From an uncultured Microcaldota archaeon (GTDB lineage Archaea > Micrarchaeota > Micrarchaeia > Anstonellales > Bilamarchaeaceae), in contig CAILMU010000177.1 in assembly GCA_903835325.1 (NCBI GenBank), forward strand, positions 1 to 5,833: DNA of 5,833 nt, written 5' to 3'. A program made the position numbers and the translations under genes. The first letter of the stretch is position 1. Each line of letters opens with the position of its first letter. This document shows positions 1 to 5,445 of this stretch, piece after piece. The notes under the pieces were generated by a model. It was not told the DNA's origin. It worked only from the letters and a program-made list of their open reading frames with translations, and searched no databases.

Positions 1-842
1 CTCATCCCGTCGGTCTTGCATACCTTCGGATCATGGGCTCTAGCCGCAAGCTGGGAGAGGCAGTCTGTCATGTACATGTTGCTGGCGCTTATCTCCGTGC
101 AAATCAGATAATCGTTCGAATAGACGGCATAGACCTCGTAGCAGTAATCCTTCTGGCTCGTCGCCAATAGATCGGAGCATCTGTCGCTTCCGGATACGGC
201 GGAGAAACATCCTTGCATGACCACGTCGTTCTGGATGAGCGAGCAGGATGCCGCATCCTTTTTCGCCACGCTGTAGTTGAGCAGGCATGTCGTGTCTGAA
301 TTGCATTCGCTCGCGTTGCCATCGCGAATGGCACGGCAGAACTCAGGGCTATCGACCCCGTAGCAGGAATCCAGGGCTTTCTTGCAGGCCGTCCCGTTCT
401 TGAGCTGGTTGCAGAGGGAGATGTCCTTGTCCGCGAGGGCGAAGGACAGGAGGCACCCGTCCCTTTTCGGTTGGTCGGTGATGAGCTTGCACGCATCCAG
501 CGATCCGTTCGCAAGGAACAGGAAGCACGACTGGCGCAGGGTATCGTTAGCCATCTGCAGGCAGGCGGAAAGGTTCTTGTTTTTGATGCCGAGCTGGTAA
601 TGGCAGTTATCGTCGCATACTGGAGGGGTTATCGTGGAATTCGTGTTATTGCCCGGGCTGATTGTCTGGTTCGGGGGCACCTGCGTCTGGTTGCCTTGGG
701 GCGGCGGCGCCATCTTGCTACCAAGCACATAGAGCAAGCCTCCGCCCACGAGGATGATGAGGACCAGCAATACGCCAATGAGCAGCGTGGTGTTGCTGCC
801 ACCCGCTTCGGCATTGAAGCTATATTTGTCTTGCTTTGCCAT
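1..842 (-). CDS. Membrane-anchored cysteine-repeat surface protein, 3' end outside window
   Basis: The frame is open from the ATG at 842-840 to the window edge, giving 280 residues without a stop. Residues 1-17 are a short polar head. Residues 18-41 form one strongly hydrophobic helix (LLIGVLLVLIILVGGG). Residues 44-75 are a Pro/Asn/Gln/Thr-rich linker. From residue 76 there are 19 cysteines, many 12-14 residues apart (94, 106, 118, 130, 144 and 186, 200, 212, 222, 234, 248, 261, 275). The repeat is roughly C-x2-(I/L)-x8-C-x3-A, which suggests stacked helical hairpins held by disulfides. Ten N-x-S/T sequons follow the hydrophobic helix (N51 to N189). I infer an N-terminally anchored, outward-facing glycoprotein; its function is unknown to me. 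The longer overlapping ATG at 862 is in another frame. The cysteine periodicity and the promoter at 863-877 make this the real gene rather than the antisense frames. Confidence 0.85.
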   Translation of the reverse strand, partial: MAKQDKYSFNAEAGGSNTTLLIGVLLVLIILVGGGLLYVLGSKMAPPPQGNQTQVPPNQTISPGNNTNSTITPPVCDDNCHYQLGIKNKNLSACLQMANDTLRQSCFLFLANGSLDACKLITDQPKRDGCLLSFALADKDISLCNQLKNGTACKKALDSCYGVDSPEFCRAIRDGNASECNSDTTCLLNYSVAKKDAASCSLIQNDVVMQGCFSAVSGSDRCSDLLATSQKDYCYEVYAVYSNDYLICTEISASNMYMTDCLSQLAARAHDPKVCKTDGM

Positions 843-862
843 ATCCCCATATGATTGGACAA

Positions 863-877
863 GATTTAAAAATTCGG
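863..877 (-). promoter_or_regulatory. BRE/TATA promoter of the cysteine-repeat gene, leaderless
   Basis: Read on the minus strand, CCGAA (877-873) precedes TTTTTAAAT (872-864), a good archaeal BRE plus TATA box. The box centre is about 26 bases before the ATG at 842, so transcription should begin at or within two bases of the start codon. No convincing Shine-Dalgarno sequence lies in the short gap. A leaderless mRNA is therefore inferred. Confidence 0.6.
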
Positions 878-1038
878 CCACGCCTCAGGTCCGAAAAGAT
901 ATCCAGATGAGCGGGATGGGAATCCGGCAGGGAAGCGGGCCCGAAATAAACCAGAATCGCGATACGCTGACGGACGGATGCGCCCCAGATTGCCAAAAAA
1001 GTATTTTCATGGTTTTTTTCTTCCGGCGAGAAAATTCA
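878..1038. other. Intergenic stretch with no supported gene
   Basis: This stretch lies between the divergent promoter of the cysteine-repeat gene and the TATA box at 1041. The frames that cross it on both strands lack a ribosome site and any family resemblance. It contains a T-rich run at 1012-1019. CGGATGCGCC at 975-984 recurs at 1102-1111 inside the hairpin region. I see no tRNA, CRISPR repeat or other RNA gene here. Confidence 0.5.
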
Positions 1039-1049
1039 GCTATAAAAGG
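1039..1049 (+). promoter_or_regulatory. TATA box without an assigned gene
   Basis: GCTATAAAAGG at 1039-1049 is a near-ideal TATA box, with an A-rich stretch (GAAAATTCAG) just upstream that could serve as BRE. A start about 25 bases downstream falls at roughly 1070. That is exactly where a series of hairpins begins, and no coding frame starts there. Confidence 0.45.
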
Positions 1050-1070
1050 TTTTTCGTTTTTAAGCTCCAA

Positions 1071-1194
1071 TCCACCCGGCAATTCATCCGCGGTCTAAGA
1101 TCGGATGCGCCGGGCAACGAGTGGGAGGCGGGATGGAGCCCTTGTTGGTGTACCATCCTCCTCTTTATCTATTTATTCGCCGAAAAAACCGGCG
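1071..1194 (+). ncRNA. Candidate structured RNA: three consecutive hairpins
   Basis: Three stems follow the TATA box. The first has CCCGGC (1075-1080) pairing with GCCGGG (1109-1114) and, inside it, CATCCG (1085-1090) pairing with CGGATG (1102-1107). The second has GGATGG (1131-1136) pairing with CCATCC (1153-1158) and can extend past a bulged C1129 through GAGG (1125-1128) with CCTC (1160-1163). A T-rich run (1164-1177) follows it. The third is CGCCG (1178-1182) with CGGCG (1190-1194) around an A-rich loop. I do not recognise SRP RNA, RNase P RNA, tRNA or a C/D box RNA. On the minus strand, GGATGAATTG beside the first stem recalls ends of IS200/IS605 elements, so this could instead be a second inverted relic of such an element. 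Both readings are inference. Confidence 0.35.
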
Positions 1195-1213
1195 GGCGCA
1201 TCAATTGCTTTAA

Positions 1214-1375
1214 ACCCGAGAAATCCGGTCTGATAATGACCTGAAAGACATAACTTCAGCCGAAGAATCAAAAGATCGGATCTCTGCTATTGCGGAAATG
1301 AGGTCCCAAAAAGCAGATAAATGCCAAATGGATGCATTTACCTGCAACAAGGCTGAAAGTGCTGGTTGCACATAA
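1214..1375 (+). other. Short open frame without start, possible gene debris
   Basis: The frame that later encodes the TnpB tail is also open from 1214 to a TAA at 1373-1375. It gives a hydrophilic, helix-prone stretch that ends with three cysteines (DKCQMDAFTCNKAESAGCT). There is no usable start codon before 1298 and no ribosome site. The cysteine cluster could be a degenerate TnpB zinc ribbon, which in TnpB lies just before the D-x-N-A-A-x-N-I-L motif. It could equally be debris of a cysteine-rich protein like those elsewhere in the window. I cannot decide between these. Confidence 0.25.
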
Positions 1376-1504
1376 AATAAAAACATACTCAAACGAGCTA
1401 CCGACGGAACGCCGGAAAGTGACGCCTGTCTGAGAAGGAACCTCTGTTCGCAAGAGCAAGTTCTTCCGTTGAAGCAGGAAGCCCACGCATTCAGGCGTGG
1501 GTAG
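1376..1504 (+). pseudogene. tnpB: 3' remnant of an IS200/IS605-family tnpB gene
   Basis: After a TAA at 1373-1375 the frame reads NKNILKRATDGTPESDAC and ends with LKQEAHAFRRG and TAG (1502-1504). NILKRAT is the usual continuation of the last RuvC motif of TnpB (D-x-N-A-A-x-N-I-L). The KQEA-x-x-FR-G ending inside the terminal hairpin is typical of TnpB genes. TnpB is an RNA-guided nuclease of about 400 residues; only about 42 codons remain here. The codons just upstream (CACATAAAATAAAAAC) look like the DxNAAKN stretch with a small deletion, so the catalytic Asp and everything before it are lost. No tnpA is present. It cannot encode an active nuclease. Confidence 0.75.
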
Positions 1505-1509
1505 TTCAC
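1482..1509 (+). mobile_element. Right end of a decayed IS200/IS605-type element
   Basis: CCCACGC (1482-1488) and GCGTGGG (1495-1501) form a perfect 7-bp GC-rich stem around ATTCAG, followed by TAGTTCAC. The family carries such a sub-terminal hairpin at its right end, overlapping the end of tnpB, and the element usually ends a few bases after it, so the boundary is probably near 1509. In intact elements this segment is also the scaffold of the guide RNA (reRNA/omega RNA) that TnpB uses, and the flanking DNA supplies the guide. No matching left end was found. Confidence 0.65.
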
Positions 1510-1526
1510 GAAAGCTTTAAAAATAT
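1509..1526 (+). promoter_or_regulatory. BRE/TATA promoter of the EF-1alpha gene
   Basis: CGAAAG (1509-1514) followed by CTTTAAAAATAT (1515-1526) is a strong archaeal BRE plus TATA box. Its centre near 1520 predicts a start around 1544-1546, giving a leader of about 50 bases. The BRE starts at the probable last base of the IS200/IS605 relic. Confidence 0.65.
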
Positions 1527-1545
1527 CTCGTGACATGAGAATGAT

Positions 1546-1561
1546 ACCTTTTTCTAAAGGT
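1546..1561 (+). promoter_or_regulatory. Leader hairpin of the EF-1alpha mRNA
   Basis: ACCTTT (1546-1551) and AAAGGT (1556-1561) form a perfect 6-bp stem with a TTCT loop. It sits at the predicted 5' end of the transcript, so the mRNA would begin with a small hairpin. The role is unknown; protection of the 5' end is one possibility. The stem is AU-rich and weak. Confidence 0.35.
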
Positions 1562-1582
1562 AAAAAGTCCAGAATGATTAAT

Positions 1583-1588
1583 GGAGGT
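1583..1588 (+). promoter_or_regulatory. Shine-Dalgarno site that sets the EF-1alpha start
   Basis: GGAGGT lies seven bases before the ATG at 1596. Two upstream in-frame ATGs, at 1581 and 1590, overlap or crowd this site and so are unlikely starts. Confidence 0.8.
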
Positions 1589-1595
1589 TATGAAA

Positions 1596-2867
1596 ATGGC
1601 AAAGAAAGAACACCTGAACCTAGTGTTCATAGGACACGTCGACTCGGGTAAATCGACTACGGTGGGAAGGATACTCTACGAGACCGGCGCTATATCCGAG
1701 CAGGTCCTCAACAAGCTCAAGGACGAGGCGGCGAAAGTCGGCAAAGCGACATTCGAGTTCGCTTTCGTCATGGACGCGCTCAAGGAAGAGCGTGAACGCG
1801 GTGTAACCATCGACATCGCCCACAGGGAATTCGAGACCCCGAAATACTACTGCACGATCATCGATGCCCCTGGGCACAGGGACTTCGTAAAGAACATGAT
1901 CACCGGTGCGAGCCAGGCTGATGCGGCTGTCCTCCAGGTATCTGTCAAGGACGGCGTCCAGCCCCAGACGAAAGAGCACGCGTTCCTCGCGAAAGTGCTC
2001 GGCATCAGCCAGATCGCGGTGAACATGAACAAGATGGATGCGATCGCCTATAAGAAAGAGGAGTACGACAAGGTCAGGGCCGAAGTCGAGAAGCTCCTCA
2101 AAAGCGTCGGCTACAAGACCGAGAGCGTCCACTTCGTCCCCTGCTCAGGATACGTGGGAGACAACTTGACGAAGAAATCCCCGAACATGCCCTGGTACAC
2201 GGGCCCGACACTCCTGGAAGTGATCGACACGTTCAAGATCCCGCCGAAGCCGGTCGACAAGCCCCTCAGGCTGCCGATCCAGGATGTCTTCACGATAACA
2301 GGCCACGGGACAGTGCCGGTAGGCAGGGTGGAGAGCGGAAAGCTGAAACCCAATGAGCTGGTCGTGGTCATGCCTTCAGGCGCGAAGGGAGAGGTCAAGA
2401 AGATAGAGATGCACCACCAGGAGCTCACTGAAGCGCTCCCTGGCGACAACGTCGGATTCAACCTCAAAGGTGTCGACAAGAAGGACATCAAGAGGGGAGA
2501 CGTCCTCGGTCCGCAATCAAACCCGCCGAAGGTGGCTGAAGAGTTCACGGCCCAGATAGTCGTGCTCAACCACCCGACAGCGATCTCGGTAGGCTACACG
2601 CCCGTGTTCCACATCCACACCGCCCAATTCGCAGGAAGGATAACGGAACTCGTGGAGAAGAAGGATCCGAAGACAGGCCAGACCGCTCAGGCGAAACCAG
2701 ACTTCATCAAGACCGGTGATATCGCGGTCGTGAAGATCCAGCCCCTGAAACCAGTGGTCATCGAGAAGTTCTCGGACTTCCCTGCTTTGGGAAGGTTCGC
2801 TCTCCGTGACATGGGCCAGACGGTGGCTGCAGGCGTGGTCCTGGAAGTCAAGCCGAAGGCAATGTGA
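1596..2867 (+). CDS. tuf: Translation elongation factor 1-alpha (EF-Tu family GTPase)
   Basis: This GTPase brings aminoacyl-tRNA to the ribosomal A site in the cytoplasm. The start at 1596 gives 423 residues beginning MAKKEHLNLVFIGHVD, near the usual archaeal length. The G domain shows the P-loop GHVDSGKST (13-21), the switch I stretch ERGVTID around Thr71, DAPGH (90-94) with the catalytic histidine, and NKMD (145-148) for guanine recognition. Domain 2 starts near PLRLPIQDVFTITGHGTVPV. Domain 3 ends with the typical GRFALRDMGQTVAAGVV. The G5 loop reads CSGY instead of the common SAW/SAK type, a mild variation. The KEERERGVTID region is archaeal/eukaryal in type. The gene stands alone: no ribosomal protein S10 or EF-2 gene lies next to it, although these often accompany it in archaea. 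The product appears fully functional. Confidence 0.97.
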   Translation: MAKKEHLNLVFIGHVDSGKSTTVGRILYETGAISEQVLNKLKDEAAKVGKATFEFAFVMDALKEERERGVTIDIAHREFETPKYYCTIIDAPGHRDFVKNMITGASQADAAVLQVSVKDGVQPQTKEHAFLAKVLGISQIAVNMNKMDAIAYKKEEYDKVRAEVEKLLKSVGYKTESVHFVPCSGYVGDNLTKKSPNMPWYTGPTLLEVIDTFKIPPKPVDKPLRLPIQDVFTITGHGTVPVGRVESGKLKPNELVVVMPSGAKGEVKKIEMHHQELTEALPGDNVGFNLKGVDKKDIKRGDVLGPQSNPPKVAEEFTAQIVVLNHPTAISVGYTPVFHIHTAQFAGRITELVEKKDPKTGQTAQAKPDFIKTGDIAVVKIQPLKPVVIEKFSDFPALGRFALRDMGQTVAAGVVLEVKPKAM

Positions 2868-2940
2868 AGAGAACGAATACGTTCTCTTAATCTTTTTATT
2901 TTCTGTTTCTATTTCTCTTCTTGTTTTCCTATCTTGTATT
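2867..2940 (+). terminator. Hairpin plus pyrimidine tract terminator after EF-1alpha
   Basis: AAGAGAACG (2867-2875) and CGTTCTCTT (2880-2888) form a perfect 9-bp stem with an AATA loop, starting at the last base of the stop codon. A tract of about 50 bases made almost entirely of T and C follows, including TCTTTTTATTTTC (2891-2903). Oligo-T stretches are enough for archaeal termination; the hairpin may add stability to the mRNA 3' end. Confidence 0.7.
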
Positions 2941-3005
2941 CCCTAGTGTCAGCCATCACTTCAGCCGACGCCAGCAGCTCTATTCATGGAGTTATCGCCA
3001 TTCTA

Positions 3006-3063
3006 TTATATTTTTAAACACTATTATACACCGTATTACTATCGAAATCGCGCTTACAGAGGG
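3006..3063 (+). promoter_or_regulatory. Promoter and ribosome site of the tandem anchored-protein genes
   Basis: The AT-rich TTATATTTTTAAACA (3006-3020) and TATTATAC (3022-3029) are both usable TATA boxes. They predict transcript starts near 3041 or 3052. AGAGGG (3058-3063) then lies six bases before the ATG at 3070 and serves as ribosome site. The in-frame ATG at 2986 is upstream of both boxes, so it is not the start. Confidence 0.5.
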
Positions 3064-3069
3064 ACTGAT

Positions 3070-3582
3070 ATGAATTTCGACAAAGCCAGGAAATATTCCA
3101 AGATAGCGAGCATCAGCGTTGCTGTGGTCGCCCTCGGAACCGCTGGCGGCAAAGGCTTGACAGACTATCTCCATGACAAGGAGATGAAAGAGGGCATTCA
3201 CAAGGAGGTCGCGGCGATGAGCGCCTGCGAGGTGAAAGGCGAAGAGACCAGAGGCTGTTTCGACCCTTACCAGAAGGCGAACGTGCTTGATTCGGCGAGT
3301 AAATACGAGAAGGTATACGATTTCAGGGAAGCCGGGCTGATTTACGCGAAGCTCGGGCGGGAGGACGATGCCCTGAGGCTCAAGAATCTCTGCATATCGC
3401 TGGAAAAAGGCTGCGAGAGCGAGCTTGTGGAAGCGTTGTATATCAAGGCCAGGGCCATCGAGGCCTTTGTTGATGCTCCGAAAGCTGACAAGACCAAGGC
3501 TCCAGAGACCAAGCCGGATGTTTCTGCGAGTGCGAGCGCCAGCAGCCAATCACAGACCCCTATACATGGGGATTCGAAATAA
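3070..3582 (+). CDS. Membrane-anchored TPR-like protein, paralog 1
   Basis: The start at 3070 has a ribosome site and gives 170 residues. A lysine-rich head (MNFDKARKYSK) precedes a short hydrophobic segment (about 12-27). The positive head suggests the rest faces outward. Residues 45-65 hold ACEVKGEETRGC with Cys53 and Cys63. Residues 75-110 (SKYEKVYDFREAGLIYAKLG and on) look like a TPR-type helical hairpin and include Cys108; a fourth cysteine is at 115. The C-terminus (about 138-170) is a low-complexity Lys/Pro/Ser/Ala tail. It closely matches the next gene: in an ungapped hand alignment starting at KEVA, 35 of 60 residues are identical. A binding or scaffold role at the cell envelope is possible, but no enzyme motif is visible. 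Confidence 0.8.
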   Translation: MNFDKARKYSKIASISVAVVALGTAGGKGLTDYLHDKEMKEGIHKEVAAMSACEVKGEETRGCFDPYQKANVLDSASKYEKVYDFREAGLIYAKLGREDDALRLKNLCISLEKGCESELVEALYIKARAIEAFVDAPKADKTKAPETKPDVSASASASSQSQTPIHGDSK

Positions 3583-3616
3583 GAAAAACGTTTCAAAGGA
3601 TGGATGAGGTGGAGTT

Positions 3617-4087
3617 ATGGCAAATGAAGAAGGGAAAAAAAGCGGGAAGGTTATGAAGGCTGCAAAAAAAATAGCCGTCGCCGCATCAGTAGCCGCCGTC
3701 TTGGCTGTCGGAACGAAAGGGTATCTCATGTACGCCCACAGCAAGGCAGTGAAGGCCGATATCATCAAAGAGGTCGCCACAATGGATGCCTGCCAGGTGA
3801 AAGGGCAGGAGACCTCAGGATGCCTGGAACCGGATAGGCTATCATACCTCAAGGATGCCGCCACGAAGTACGAGAAGATAGGCCATAACAGGGAGGCAGG
3901 GCTCATATACGCGAGGCTCGGCATGGAGACAGAAGCGCTGAAGCTCGCCGATAAATGCGAGAAGGACGCAGACAAGAGCGGTTCGGCCGAGATAAAGGAG
4001 AAAATCGAGGTAAGGGCCAAGGCGCTCGAGATATATTCGAACATGCCCCAGAAAAAAGAAACCCCGAAACCCGAATCCTCCAAGTGA
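3617..4087 (+). CDS. Membrane-anchored TPR-like protein, paralog 2
   Basis: The 156-residue product starts at an ATG preceded by GAGGTGGAG (3606-3614). A lysine-rich head (1-18) leads into one hydrophobic helix (19-40, KIAVAASVAAVLAVG). Then come the conserved Cys pair ACQVKGQETSGC (Cys59, Cys69) and the TPR-like stretch TKYEKIGHNREAGLIYARLG (83-102) with Cys114. A charged helix and a short KKETPKPESSK tail follow. All three of these cysteines are shared with paralog 1, whereas the hydrophobic segment and the tails diverge. The two genes are 34 bases apart, with no terminator between, so they are probably co-transcribed and arose by tandem duplication. The products may pair in the membrane. 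The family is not one I can name; the TPR call is from helix pattern only. Confidence 0.82.
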   Translation: MANEEGKKSGKVMKAAKKIAVAASVAAVLAVGTKGYLMYAHSKAVKADIIKEVATMDACQVKGQETSGCLEPDRLSYLKDAATKYEKIGHNREAGLIYARLGMETEALKLADKCEKDADKSGSAEIKEKIEVRAKALEIYSNMPQKKETPKPESSK

Positions 4088-4090
4088 GAC

Positions 4091-4104
4091 GCTTATTTTT
4101 ATTC
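4091..4104 (+). promoter_or_regulatory. TATA box of asnS, also T-rich end of the upstream unit
   Basis: GCTTATTTTTATTC (4091-4104) starts four bases after the stop of paralog 2. As a TATA box centred near 4098 it predicts a start at about 4122-4124, only a few bases before the asnS ATG. No Shine-Dalgarno sequence lies between (TTTAACTTCAACTT), so a leaderless or nearly leaderless mRNA is inferred. The T-runs could also end the upstream transcript. Confidence 0.5.
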
Positions 4105-4126
4105 ATTTCTTGTTTAACTTCAACTT

Positions 4127-5422
4127 ATGATCACCAACATAGGCACTATCATAGCTGAGAAGCTGGAAGGCAAAGACGTCGCCCTGCGAGGCTGGGTCTA
4201 TCGCCTGCGCGGGAGCGGGAACATGATGTTCATCGTCATGAGGGATCCCTCAGGCATCATCCAGATAGCAATCAAGAAGGACAAGGTCCCTGAAAAGGAC
4301 TGGAAGGACGCGAACGACGCGTACGTAGAGAGCTCATTCACAGTGACAGGCCGGGTGAAGAAGGATGACCGCGCGCCGGGAGGCTTCGAGATAGAGGCGA
4401 CGGAATTCGAGCTGATATCCCGTGGCGACCCTTTCCCGATATCAAAGGACCTGAGCGACGAGTTCCTTCTCGATGTCCGGCATCTCTGGCTGAGATCGCA
4501 GAAAATGACGAGCATCATGAAGGCCAGGCATCACATAGTCAACTATTTACGCGAGTTCCTGGACGAGAAAGAGGGATTCTACGAGATAGCGCCTCCTATC
4601 ATCACGAAATCAGGATGCGAAGGCGGAAGCACGCTTTTCGAGATGCAATATTTCGGGGAGAAGGCATACCTTACGCAGAGCTCGCAGATGTACGCGGAAG
4701 TATTCGTGTTCTCGCTCGGAAAAGTGTACGTTTTCGCACCATCGTTCCGCGCAGAAAAATCCCGCACTATTAGGCACCTGGCCGAGTACTGGCACCTCGA
4801 GCCTGAGATGGCATTCTACGACTACAAGATGAACATGGACCTCCAGGAGTCCATGGTCGAGTATGTCGCCCAGAACATGGTGAAGAACCATTCGCACCTG
4901 CTCAAAGCATGCGGAAGGGAGCCGGAGGACCTTGCGAAGGTCAAGGGGCCGTTCCCCAGGATGGAATACAAGAACGCGGTCGTCAAGGTGAACGAGCTCG
5001 GCGGAAAGATGTCGCATGGGGAGGATTTCGGTGCCGACGAGGAGGCGCTATTGACAAAGGAGCTGGACAAGCCCCTGTTCGTCTACAAGTATCCGAAAGC
5101 CATCAAAGCATTCTACATGAAAGAGGATCCAAGCAACCCGGAATACGTCCTCAACAACGATTTGCTGGGACCCAGGGGCCACGGCGAGATAATCGGCGGG
5201 AGCGAGCGTATCTGGCACCTGGATGAATTGCTGGAGCGGATGAAGGAGCAGAACCTGAAAGAAGCCGATTACAAGTGGTATGTCGATTTGCGCAGGTACG
5301 GGAGCGTCCCGCATTCGGGTTTCGGCCTGGGTGTCGAGCGTGTCGTGAAATGGATGCTGAACCTGGATCATATACGCGACGCGATACCATTCCCGCGAAC
5401 AATCAACAGGGTTTATCCGTGA
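4127..5422 (+). CDS. asnS: Asparaginyl-tRNA synthetase (class IIb)
   Basis: It charges tRNA-Asn with asparagine using ATP in the cytoplasm. The 431 residues match the length of archaeal AsnRS. The N-terminal OB-fold anticodon-binding domain spans about 1-105 (VALRGWVYRLRGSG, IIQIAIKK). The catalytic domain begins near LDVRHLWLR (115-123). Motif 1 lies around GFYEIAPPIIT (150-160). Motif 2 is FRAEKSRTIRHLAE (207-220), and motif 3 is GLGVER (400-405). The asparagine-type features GCEGGSTLF (163-171) and FRAEKSRT followed by YWHLEPEMAF separate it from aspartyl-tRNA synthetase, whose motif 2 reads FRAEE-type with an acidic partner. The presence of the OB domain also excludes the AsnA-like paralog. 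A dedicated AsnRS implies direct Asn-tRNA formation, without need for the GatCAB amidation route for Asn. The stop codon lies 23 bases before the next gene. Confidence 0.95.
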   Translation: MITNIGTIIAEKLEGKDVALRGWVYRLRGSGNMMFIVMRDPSGIIQIAIKKDKVPEKDWKDANDAYVESSFTVTGRVKKDDRAPGGFEIEATEFELISRGDPFPISKDLSDEFLLDVRHLWLRSQKMTSIMKARHHIVNYLREFLDEKEGFYEIAPPIITKSGCEGGSTLFEMQYFGEKAYLTQSSQMYAEVFVFSLGKVYVFAPSFRAEKSRTIRHLAEYWHLEPEMAFYDYKMNMDLQESMVEYVAQNMVKNHSHLLKACGREPEDLAKVKGPFPRMEYKNAVVKVNELGGKMSHGEDFGADEEALLTKELDKPLFVYKYPKAIKAFYMKEDPSNPEYVLNNDLLGPRGHGEIIGGSERIWHLDELLERMKEQNLKEADYKWYVDLRRYGSVPHSGFGLGVERVVKWMLNLDHIRDAIPFPRTINRVYP

Positions 5423-5445
5423 AAAAAGAGGTTGGTAAGGGCAAG

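Noticed and set aside
471..854. A 127-residue plus-strand frame opposite the cysteine-repeat gene
   Set aside because: It is antisense to a gene with its own promoter, a membrane helix and clear cysteine periodicity, and has no ribosome site.
975..1111. Direct repeat CGGATGCGCC at 975-984 and 1102-1111
   Set aside because: There are only two 10-base copies, with no shared flanks. This may be chance in a GC-rich stretch, and the second copy is explained by the hairpin.
978..1244. An 88-residue plus-strand frame across the hairpin region
   Set aside because: There is no ribosome site, the TATA box lies inside it, and the composition does not look like a protein family. The hairpins explain the sequence better.
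1210..1536. A 108-residue minus-strand frame
   Set aside because: It covers the TnpB relic, the terminal hairpin and the EF-1alpha promoter in antisense, so it is a shadow frame.
1581..1595. Upstream start of EF-1alpha at 1581 or 1590
   Set aside because: These ATGs overlap or directly follow the GGAGGT site, which is correctly spaced for 1596, where the family's usual N-terminus begins.
1620..2132. A 170-residue minus-strand frame inside EF-1alpha
   Set aside because: It lies wholly opposite a highly conserved gene. The mirrored codon pattern of a GC-rich coding strand explains its length.
2992..3549. A 185-residue minus-strand frame opposite paralog 1
   Set aside because: The plus-strand gene has a promoter, ribosome site and a conserved tandem copy, and the minus frame runs into that promoter.
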